Of a DNA stretch of 64,000 nt, positions 57,867 through 64,000 are shown one piece after another. Under the pieces are notes generated by a model that was not told where the DNA came from, did no database searches, and was given only the letters and a program-made list of their open reading frames with translations. Origin of the DNA: Rhodococcus sp. B50 (GTDB lineage: Bacteria; Actinomycetota; Actinomycetes; Mycobacteriales; Mycobacteriaceae); the NCBI RefSeq assembly GCF_013602415.1, contig NZ_WPAG02000002.1:2917480-2981479 (forward strand), in the 5' to 3' direction. The position numbers were made by a program, and so were the translations under genes. Positions within the stretch are counted from its first letter, which is position 1. Each line of letters begins with the position of its first letter.

Positions 57867-59366
57867 CTAGTACGCGAAGGACAGCTGTGTCGGCTGCGTG
57901 TCGTCTGTGTCGTCGCCTGAACCCGGCGGCTGGGCATCGTGTTCCTGCGGGCCCTCCATCGCGTACTTGCGGATGAGCCAGAACCACACGACTCCGAGCG
58001 CCGCGTAGACGAGGGTGAACGCGATCAGCGAGGTGAGCACCGTTCCGGGCGCGTGGTCGGAGACGCCCTGGTCGACGGTGAGCCGGATCATGTCCACGCC
58101 CGTGGGGTTGGGGTGCACCACCCAGGGCTGCCGGCCCATCTCGGTGAAGATCCAGCCCGCACTGTTGGCGAGGAACGGCGTGGGGATCGCGACGAGCGAC
58201 AGCCGCGAGAACCACTTCTGGTCGGGCACCCGGCCGCCGCGGGTGACCCACAGTCCGGCCAGGGCCAGTGCCGCGGACCCGGCGGCGAGTCCGATCATCG
58301 CGCGGAACGACCAGTAGGTGACGAACAGGTTGGGCTTGTAGTTGCCCGGACCGAACTGTTCCTCGTACTGCGCCTGCAGGTCCTCGACACCTTCGAGGGT
58401 CACGCCCGTGAATTCACCCTCCGCGAGGTACGAGAGGACGAACGGCACATCGAGGACGTGGATGACGCCGTCGCAGTCGTTGTGCGTGCCGATGGTGAGG
58501 ATCGAGAAGTTGGGGTCGGTCTCGGTGTGGCACAGCGATTCCGCCGAAGCCATCTTCATCGGCTGCTGCTCGAACATGAGCTTGGCCTGGACGTCGCCGG
58601 TGACGAACAATCCGATGCCGGAGATGATCATCACCATCAGCCCGAGCCGGGTCGCGGGGCGGAACAGTCCGCGGGCATCGTCCTCGAGCTTCTGCGCCTC
58701 TTCGGGTTCCGAGGCGCGGATCGCGGCGGCGCGTCGCATGTTGCGGACCATCCACCACCCACCGATACCTGCGACGAAAGTGGCGGCGGTGAGGAATCCG
58801 CCGGCGACCGCGTGGGGGAAGGCCGCCAGCGCGGTGTTGTTGGTGAGCAGTTCCCAGATGCTCGTGAGCTCGGCGCGTCCGGTCTCGGGGTTGTAGACGG
58901 CCCCGACCGGGTGCTGCATGAACGAGTTCGCCGCGATGATGAAGTAGGCGGAGGCGTTCACACCGATCGCGACGAGCCAGATGGTCGCGAGGTGAACGAT
59001 TTTCGGCAGTCGCGTCCAGCCGAAGATCCACAGGCCGAGGAAGGTCGACTCCATGAAGAAGGCGACGAGGCCTTCGAGGGCGAGGGGGGCGCCGAAGACG
59101 TCACCGACGAAGCGGGAGTACTCGCTCCAGTTCATGCCGAACTGGAATTCCTGCACGATGCCGGTCGCGACACCGAGCGCGAAGTTGATCAGGAACATCT
59201 TCCCGAAGAACTTCGTGAGGCGGTACCAGTGGTCCTTACCGGTGACCACCCACATCGTCTGCATGATCGCGACGAGCGGCGCGAGGCCGATCGTCAACGG
59301 CACGAGGATGAAGTGATACACCGTCGTGATCCCGAACTGCCACCGGGACAGATCCAAGACGTCCAT
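57867..59366 (-). CDS. cydA: Cytochrome bd quinol oxidase subunit I CydA
   Basis: A 499-aa heme subunit. It begins LDLSRWQFGITTVYHFILVP, with the heme d/b595-region His in the first helix. Another ligand His lies in FPHAVAGGFLTAA. GRQPWVVHPNPTGVDMIR is a conserved loop. The short Q-loop type fits actinobacteria. The enzyme oxidises menaquinol and reduces oxygen with high affinity and without proton pumping. ATG 59366 is used with GGAG upstream. First gene of cydABDC. Confidence 0.96.
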   Translation of the reverse strand: MDVLDLSRWQFGITTVYHFILVPLTIGLAPLVAIMQTMWVVTGKDHWYRLTKFFGKMFLINFALGVATGIVQEFQFGMNWSEYSRFVGDVFGAPLALEGLVAFFMESTFLGLWIFGWTRLPKIVHLATIWLVAIGVNASAYFIIAANSFMQHPVGAVYNPETGRAELTSIWELLTNNTALAAFPHAVAGGFLTAATFVAGIGGWWMVRNMRRAAAIRASEPEEAQKLEDDARGLFRPATRLGLMVMIISGIGLFVTGDVQAKLMFEQQPMKMASAESLCHTETDPNFSILTIGTHNDCDGVIHVLDVPFVLSYLAEGEFTGVTLEGVEDLQAQYEEQFGPGNYKPNLFVTYWSFRAMIGLAAGSAALALAGLWVTRGGRVPDQKWFSRLSLVAIPTPFLANSAGWIFTEMGRQPWVVHPNPTGVDMIRLTVDQGVSDHAPGTVLTSLIAFTLVYAALGVVWFWLIRKYAMEGPQEHDAQPPGSGDDTDDTQPTQLSFAY

Positions 59367-59468
59367 TGCCACTCCGAGGTGAGGCCCGGGTCGGTACGGA
59401 AATCCGAGCGTGGGCCGACGCTGCGGTTCTCGTTCGCAAAGTCACGCCGGTAGCACTGCTCCGGCCTT

Positions 59469-59489
59469 GCTACTACCGAATGTAGTAGC
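59469..59489. promoter_or_regulatory. Palindrome upstream of cydA
   Basis: GCTACTAC (59469-59476) and GTAGTAGC (59482-59489) form a perfect 8-bp inverted repeat with a 5-nt spacer, about 103 bp before the cydA start. A partial repeat of the arm (GTGCTACCGG read leftward) follows nearer the gene. It is a candidate operator for oxygen or redox control. Confidence 0.5.
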
Positions 59490-59557
59490 GTTTGCGGACA
59501 GTGGAACACGTTCGTGTCGCCCGACACATCGGACACACGTCACATCGGAGTGGAACA

Positions 59558-59575
59558 GCGGCGGACACCCGCCGC
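59558..59575 (-). terminator. Terminator after the aminodeoxychorismate-lyase-like gene
   Basis: GCGGCGG (59558-59564) and CCGCCGC (59569-59575) form a 7-bp GC stem with a 4-nt loop, 4 nt past the stop on the leftward transcript, followed by TGTT. Confidence 0.65.
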
Positions 59576-59578
59576 CGA

Positions 59579-60433
59579 TCACCCTGCGGCGGCGACCGCC
59601 TCGTTCACGAGACCCTCGATCTCGCCCTCCTGGACACGCGACACCAGCGCGTGCCCGTTGAGCGTGTGCACACGCACCGCGAGGGCCACGCTCGAGATCA
59701 GCCAGACCCCGTCGGCGACGACGAGATCCGCCGGGCGCAACGGCTCGTACCGGACCGCGAAATCCCGTTCGCCGGCCAGATCGAACAGCGCCTGCTGCGT
59801 GGTGCCGGGGAGGATCCCCTGTTCCGGCGGCGGCGTGATCAGCGTCCGTCCGCGTGCGATGAGCACGGTCGAACGCGGACCTTCGAGCACATAGCCCTCG
59901 GCGCTGACGAAGATCACGTCGTCTGCGCCGACCGACTCGGCGTGGCGCAATGCCGCCATGTTCGTCGCGTACGACAGCGTCTTGGCGCCGAGCAGTTGCC
60001 ACGGCGCCTTCTGCGCGAGGTCGGTCGAGTAGCCCCGCTCCAGGGTCACCACCGACACGCCGTCGCGCCGGGCCGTATCGACACGCTCGGCCACCGGCGT
60101 CACGAGCAGGAAGGCCGTCGGGGTGTCGCCGCCCTCGCGACCACGCGTGTAGACCAGCCGCAGGACACCCTCCTGCTCCGCGCCCCACTGCTCGAGGGCC
60201 ACATCGACGGCCGGTCGCCAGTCGTCGCGGTCGGGCTCGGGCAGCTGCGCGGAGGCGGCGGACGCCACGAGGCGGGCGAGATGCAGTTCGAGCGCACACG
60301 CCCGGCCGTCTCGCACGAGCAACGTCTCGAACACCCCGTCGCCACGAAGAACACCGAAATCGTCGGCGTGCAGAAGAGGTGCGTCCGCATCCCTCACCTT
60401 GCCGTCCAGCGTCACCAGCACCCGCTCAGCCAT
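59579..60433 (-). CDS. Aminodeoxychorismate lyase / branched-chain-aminotransferase-fold PLP enzyme (Rv0812-like)
   Basis: A 284-aa fold-type IV PLP enzyme. The PLP lysine is K151 in LLGAKTLSYATNM, the Glu base lies in GYVLEGPRSTVLI, and LPGTTQQALFD binds the phosphate. PabC converts aminodeoxychorismate to p-aminobenzoate for folate; a D-amino-acid transaminase is an alternative within the fold. ATG 60433. It is divergent from the folate-binding YgfZ gene, which fits a folate link. Confidence 0.88.
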   Translation of the reverse strand: MAERVLVTLDGKVRDADAPLLHADDFGVLRGDGVFETLLVRDGRACALELHLARLVASAASAQLPEPDRDDWRPAVDVALEQWGAEQEGVLRLVYTRGREGGDTPTAFLLVTPVAERVDTARRDGVSVVTLERGYSTDLAQKAPWQLLGAKTLSYATNMAALRHAESVGADDVIFVSAEGYVLEGPRSTVLIARGRTLITPPPEQGILPGTTQQALFDLAGERDFAVRYEPLRPADLVVADGVWLISSVALAVRVHTLNGHALVSRVQEGEIEGLVNEAVAAAG

Positions 60434-60489
60434 GGCGCTCAGCCTAGCCACTGGCAGACCTGTCGGCCGGTTCCCCATAGACTGGTGTC

Positions 60490-61620
60490 GTGACCGAGTC
60501 TCCGATCGTGTCCGAAAGCGCCCTTCTCGCACTTCCCGGCGCAGTCGCCTCGCCCTCCGGCGGGCCCGATGCCGGACTTCCCTGGCATTACGGCGACCCG
60601 CTCGGCGAACAGCGTGCCGCCGCCACTTCAGCCGCGGTGGTCGACCGTTCCACCCGCTTCGTCATCGCCGTCCCCGGCGACGAACGTCTGAGCTGGCTGC
60701 ACACCATCACCAGCCAGCACATCGCCTCGCTCCCCGAGGGTTCCTCCGCCGAGAACCTCAGCCTCGACGCGAACGGCCGCGTCGAACACCACTTCGTGCA
60801 GACCGACCTGGACGGCGTGACGTGGATCGACACCGAAGCCGATCGCGGACCCGATCTGCTCGCCTTCCTGAAGAAGATGGTGTTCTGGGCCAAGGCCGCA
60901 CCCCGCGACGGCAACGAGCTCGCGGTGCTGAGCCTGCTCGGGCCTGAGGCCGGCAACCCCGCCGTGCTGTCCGCGCTGGGCATCGATGCGCTGCCGACCG
61001 AGCTGTACGCGGCCGTCGCCCTGCCCTCCGGCGGGTTCGTGCGCCGGATGCCGTGGCCCACCGAGCACTCGTTCGACCTCCTCGTCCCGCGCGAGTCGCT
61101 CACCGCGACCTTCACCGCGCTGCGGGACGCAGGCGCACGCCCCGCCGGCAGCTGGGCCTTCGAGGCTCTGCGCGTCGAAGCGGTGCGTCCCCGCATCGGT
61201 GTCGACACCGACGAACGCACCATCCCGCACGAGGCCCGCTGGATCGGCGGCCCCGACCAGTACGGTGCCGTCCACCTCGACAAGGGGTGCTACCGCGGCC
61301 AGGAGACCGTCGCCCGCGTCCACAATCTCGGCAAGCCCCCGCGACATCTCGTCCTGATCCATCTCGACGGTTCGGCCGACGAGCGACCGGAGACCGGCGA
61401 CGACATCACGGCGGGAGGCCGCGCGGTCGGGCGGATCGGCACGATCGTCGACCACCACGAGCTCGGACCGATCGCGCTCGCGCTCGTCAAACGCACCATC
61501 ACGCCCGACACGGCACTCGTCGCGGGGCCGTGCGCGGCATCCATCGATCCCGACTCCATTCCGCCCGACGACGGCATCCAGGCAGGAAGGGCGGCGGTCG
61601 AGCGATTGCGCGGCCGGTGA
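60490..61620 (+). CDS. ygfZ: Folate-binding Fe-S cluster repair protein YgfZ (Rv0811c-like)
   Basis: A 376-aa GcvT-fold protein. The signature is KGCYRGQET with Cys267. HYGDPLGEQRAAATSAAVVD near the start is typical. It binds tetrahydrofolate and supports maintenance of certain Fe-S enzymes. GTG 60490, with a 57-bp divergent spacer to the PabC-like gene. Its stop overlaps the MOSC gene (GTGA). Confidence 0.92.
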   Translation: MTESPIVSESALLALPGAVASPSGGPDAGLPWHYGDPLGEQRAAATSAAVVDRSTRFVIAVPGDERLSWLHTITSQHIASLPEGSSAENLSLDANGRVEHHFVQTDLDGVTWIDTEADRGPDLLAFLKKMVFWAKAAPRDGNELAVLSLLGPEAGNPAVLSALGIDALPTELYAAVALPSGGFVRRMPWPTEHSFDLLVPRESLTATFTALRDAGARPAGSWAFEALRVEAVRPRIGVDTDERTIPHEARWIGGPDQYGAVHLDKGCYRGQETVARVHNLGKPPRHLVLIHLDGSADERPETGDDITAGGRAVGRIGTIVDHHELGPIALALVKRTITPDTALVAGPCAASIDPDSIPPDDGIQAGRAAVERLRGR

Positions 61621-62330
61621 CCGCCGACGCAGCCGGCACGCGGCCGGCCGCCTCGGGGACCGTCGTAGCGGTCTGCGTCGTGCACACGCTGCACGAGACC
61701 GGACTGCGACGCAATCCCGTCACCGCGATCGACAAGCGCCCCGTGGATGTACCGGTGCACGTCGGCGAACTCGGCCTGATCGGCGACCGTCAGTGCGACA
61801 CCGCCAACCACGGCGGTCGTTTCAAGGCCGTCTACGCCTTCTCGCAGGACGAGTCGCGGCGCTGGGGCACCGAGCTCGATCGGGAACTGCCCATCGGCTG
61901 GTTCGGCGAGAACCTGCACGTCGCCGGGTTCTCCCCCACCGACGCCGTTATCGGCGAGCGGTGGCGCGTCGGTGAGGGCGGTCTGCTCCTCGAAGTGACC
62001 GGGCCGCGCACTCCCTGCCGCACCTTCGCGATCCGTTCGCACGAGGACGACTGGGCCACCCGGTTCGTCGCACGCGGCGACTGCGGCGCGTACCTGAAGG
62101 TGATCGCCGAGGGACCCGTGGGTGCGGGCGATCGGGTCGTCGTCGAGCACGTCCCCACCCACGGAGCCACGGTGCGCGATCTGTTCACCGGGCAGGGCCA
62201 CGGACGGGTCTCCGCGATGCTCGAGCAGCAGGCCGACCTCGCTCCGAGCGTCGTCGAGAAGGCGCGGCGTCTCGTAGGACGAGCGCAGAAGGACCTTGTG
62301 GGGCGGTCACGGAAGGGAGAGACCCGTTGA
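61617..62330 (+). CDS. MOSC domain protein
   Basis: A 237-aa MOSC protein of the YiiM kind. It shows IDKRPVDVPVHVGELGLIGD, GRFKAVYAFSQDESRRW, GWFGENLHVAGF and GPRTPCRTFAIR with the conserved Cys that can hold the molybdenum cofactor or sulfur. Such proteins act in Moco-dependent reduction of N-hydroxylated compounds. It is coupled to its neighbours by 4-bp overlaps at both ends. Confidence 0.88.
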   Translation: MTADAAGTRPAASGTVVAVCVVHTLHETGLRRNPVTAIDKRPVDVPVHVGELGLIGDRQCDTANHGGRFKAVYAFSQDESRRWGTELDRELPIGWFGENLHVAGFSPTDAVIGERWRVGEGGLLLEVTGPRTPCRTFAIRSHEDDWATRFVARGDCGAYLKVIAEGPVGAGDRVVVEHVPTHGATVRDLFTGQGHGRVSAMLEQQADLAPSVVEKARRLVGRAQKDLVGRSRKGETR

Positions 62331-63307
62331 GCATCGAACTGGTCGAGGTGGTGCGCTCGGGTTTCCGAGAGTGCGTCCACCGCGGGTCGCTGATCGTCCT
62401 GGACCCGGACGGCGAGATCCTCGTCTCGGTGGGCGAGGTACACACGCCGATCTATCCGCGGTCGTCGAACAAACCCTTGCAGGCGGTCGCGCTGCTGCGC
62501 GCCGGCTTCGTTCCCCGCGACTCGGCGGAACTCGCGATCGCCACGGCCTCGCACGAAGGTGAGGCCGACCACGTGGAGGCCGTCGACCGGCTCCTGACCG
62601 GCGCGGGCTTCACCGAGAAGGATCTCCGCTGCCCGGCGGACCTGCCCGGCAACGAACTCGCCCGCGCCGAGATGCTCGCCGCCGGACGCACGCCGCGGTC
62701 GATCTACATGAACTGTTCGGGCAAGCACGCGGCGATGCTCGCGGCGTGCACGGCGAACGGCTGGGACACCGACGGCTACACCGACGTCGGTCACCCGCTG
62801 CAGCAGCTGGTGACCGAGACGATCCTCGAGCTGACGGGCGACATCGAGGACACCGACCTCGGGATCGACGGTTGCGGCCTGCCGATCGTGCCCGTCCCCT
62901 TGTTCAATCTGGCCCGTGCCTACTCGCGGCTGGCGACGGCGGACGCCGGCACGCCCGAACGCGCCGTGGCCGACGCGGTGCGCGAGCATCCGTTCCTCAT
63001 CTCCGGCACCGGCAAGGACGACCTGAAGCTCATGCGCGCGGTGCGCGGCCTGCTGTGCAAGGCGGGCGCCGACGGGATCCACGCCGGGGCGCTGCCGGAC
63101 GGCACATCCTTCGCTTTCAAGATCGACGACGGACACGAGCGGGCACGCCTCCCGCTCACCGCGGCCCTGCTCCACCGCCTCGGCGCGGGAGCCGCCGCGG
63201 GTTCCGCGACCTTCGATTCCGAACGGCTGGCCGCGCTCTCGTCCGCGCCGGTGTTCGGCGGCGGCGTGCGAGTCGGCACCGTCCGGGCCGTCCCGGGGGT
63301 GTTCTGA
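62327..63307 (+). CDS. L-asparaginase II family protein
   Basis: A 326-aa protein of the PF06089 family. It has SGFRECVHRGSLIVLDPDGE, IYPRSSNKPLQAVALLRAGF, MNCSGKHAAMLAACTANGWD and DGCGLPIVPVPL, all family blocks. The start is TTG 62327, overlapping the MOSC stop (TTGA), with a strong GGAAGGGAGA site 6 nt upstream. It hydrolyses asparagine to aspartate and ammonia by family assignment. No signal peptide. Confidence 0.88.
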   Translation: MSIELVEVVRSGFRECVHRGSLIVLDPDGEILVSVGEVHTPIYPRSSNKPLQAVALLRAGFVPRDSAELAIATASHEGEADHVEAVDRLLTGAGFTEKDLRCPADLPGNELARAEMLAAGRTPRSIYMNCSGKHAAMLAACTANGWDTDGYTDVGHPLQQLVTETILELTGDIEDTDLGIDGCGLPIVPVPLFNLARAYSRLATADAGTPERAVADAVREHPFLISGTGKDDLKLMRAVRGLLCKAGADGIHAGALPDGTSFAFKIDDGHERARLPLTAALLHRLGAGAAAGSATFDSERLAALSSAPVFGGGVRVGTVRAVPGVF

Positions 63308-63501
63308 AGGGCATCTTTATCACATTTCAACAGCATTCATGCAGGTCGGGTCGTTATGAGGCGTAACGGACACCGGCCCAGCCGGGTGTGTGGAGGCGCA
63401 ACCGAACTTTCCACGCTAAAGTGGGCGTCAGGAAAATACTCAACACACCGGGGCCGCCACTTTTCCCCAGGCCGCCCCGTCAAAGCGCGAGGGGGTTGGC
63501 C

Positions 63502-63693
63502 ATGGGCCGCGGCCGGGCTAAGGCAAAGCAGACCAAGGTTGCACGGCAACTCAAGTACAGCTCGCCGTCCACCGACTTCGAGAGCCTCCAGCGAGAGCTG
63601 TCTGGCGGAGCAACCAACTCGCAGCGGGACGAAGTCTTCGCCGAGCAACGTTCCGGATGGGACGACGACTACGACGACGACTGGCGTCGCTGA
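63502..63693 (+). CDS. DUF3073 small protein (Rv0810c-like)
   Basis: A 63-aa protein. The N-terminus MGRGRAKAKQTKVARQLKYS is very basic and the C-terminus DDDYDDDWRR very acidic, typical of DUF3073. Function unknown; nucleic-acid contact is plausible from the charge pattern. AGGGGG precedes the ATG. A 15-bp hairpin follows. Confidence 0.92.
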   Translation: MGRGRAKAKQTKVARQLKYSSPSTDFESLQRELSGGATNSQRDEVFAEQRSGWDDDYDDDWRR

Positions 63694-63706
63694 CCTGAAT
63701 CACTCT

Positions 63707-63749
63707 CCGACGGAGGGGGAGGCCGACCTTTCGGCTCCCCCTCCGTCGG
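63707..63749 (+). terminator. Terminator after DUF3073
   Basis: CCGACGGAGGGGGAG (63707-63721) pairs with CTCCCCCTCCGTCGG (63735-63749), a perfect 15-bp stem with a 13-nt loop. Confidence 0.88.
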
Positions 63750-63841
63750 TGTGGTCGGCATTCGACGCGAGGCCGGGCGGCGCTCGTTTCCGTCCGAAGC
63801 CTTCGAGTCTGTGACTTCCGAGTTCACGACACAGCAGTAGC

Positions 63842-63885
63842 CGAAAGGCCGGTCTCCCAGTTTTCCTGGGGGAACCGGCCTTTCG
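63842..63885 (-). terminator. Terminator of the purM-like gene
   Basis: CGAAAGGCCGGT (63842-63853) pairs with ACCGGCCTTTCG (63874-63885), with an inner CCCAG/CTGGG stem. It lies 32 bp after the leftward stop at 63917. Confidence 0.8.
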
Positions 63886-63916
63886 TCGTGTTCGCGGCGG
63901 GTGACGCTCGCGCCTG

Positions 63917-64000
63917 TCAGAAGCGTGGATGATCTCCGAGCAGCACCGCGCGCTCGTCGGCGCCGTCCTGCGCCTTGCGCACCGTGCCCAGCGTCCAGCA
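63917..64000 (-). CDS. purM: C-terminus of a PurM-like protein (phosphoribosylformylglycinamidine cyclo-ligase), cut by window edge
   Basis: The last 27 codons of a leftward gene read CWTLGTVRKAQDG...VLLGDHPRF. The WxxGxV pattern followed by a short variable loop and a final hydrophobic strand fits the PurM C-terminus. The assignment rests mainly on synteny, since purM (Rv0809) faces the DUF3073 gene Rv0810c in M. tuberculosis. Most of the gene lies beyond the window. Confidence 0.6.
   Translation of the reverse strand, partial: CWTLGTVRKAQDGADERAVLLGDHPRF

Overview
The window is chromosomal DNA of a high-GC mycolic-acid actinomycete, most likely Rhodococcus. The evidence is uniformly high-GC coding, GTG starts with 4-bp stop/start overlaps, F420-dependent LLM oxidoreductases, mycothiol synthase, CYP51, and long stretches whose gene order matches my recollection of the Mycobacterium tuberculosis regions Rv0763c-Rv0771 and Rv0809-Rv0824c. 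No transposase, phage gene, CRISPR array or rRNA was seen. The species cannot be fixed from the sequence alone.

Layout. (1) 1-8.1 kb: the 5' end of a leftward kinase-like gene, then a lipid operon (plsB, a HAD-PlsC fusion, a YbhN-type membrane protein), a methionine/alanine importer pair (MetP plus a 35-aa MetS), and an exported protein of unknown function. (2) 8.1-31.4 kb: a sterol/steroid-type catabolic region. A KstR-like repressor faces an LLM flavoenzyme and a KstD-like flavoprotein across a perfect KstR-type box. A long leftward operon carries a TetR regulator, a CYP123-like P450, an SDR, CYP51, a [3Fe-4S] ferredoxin, an NTF2-like protein, an unknown 418-aa protein and a cholesterol-oxidase-like enzyme. 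A rightward operon carries an aldehyde dehydrogenase, an SDR, a 3-hydroxyisobutyrate-dehydrogenase-like protein, a CMD-family protein, an LLM enzyme, an APH-like kinase and a methyltransferase. The two operons are separated by a 3-kb P450/TetR/DUF2236 module, yet each starts with nearly the same 20-bp operator-like element. A glycosyltransferase, methyltransferase and alpha-toroid group follows. (3) 31.6-33.4 kb: tRNA genes Glu, Asp, Phe, Asp (leftward) and Lys (rightward), with a gamma-butyrolactone-receptor-like TetR gene between them. (4) 33.4-51.4 kb: small membrane proteins, an acyl-ACP desaturase, DusB, a LytR-CpsA-Psr protein, phoU, the pstSCAB phosphate transporter with PHO-box-like direct repeats, mycothiol synthase, a GlnR-type regulator, LmeA, and a sulfur operon (ThiX, DUF4395, thiosulfate sulfurtransferase, SseC) containing a polycysteine leader peptide. 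(5) 51.4-64 kb: a BCCT osmolyte transporter and cydABDC (cytochrome bd oxidase and its exporter) placed inside an otherwise mycobacterial-like order, then an aminodeoxychorismate-lyase-like gene, YgfZ, MOSC, asparaginase, DUF3073 and the 3' end of a purM-like gene.

The parts most worth following up are the CYP51 locus with its duplicated operator, the cysteine-codon leader upstream of the sulfur operon, and the KstR-like regulator with its adjacent box. All functional statements rest on sequence reading and remembered family features. No database search was run.
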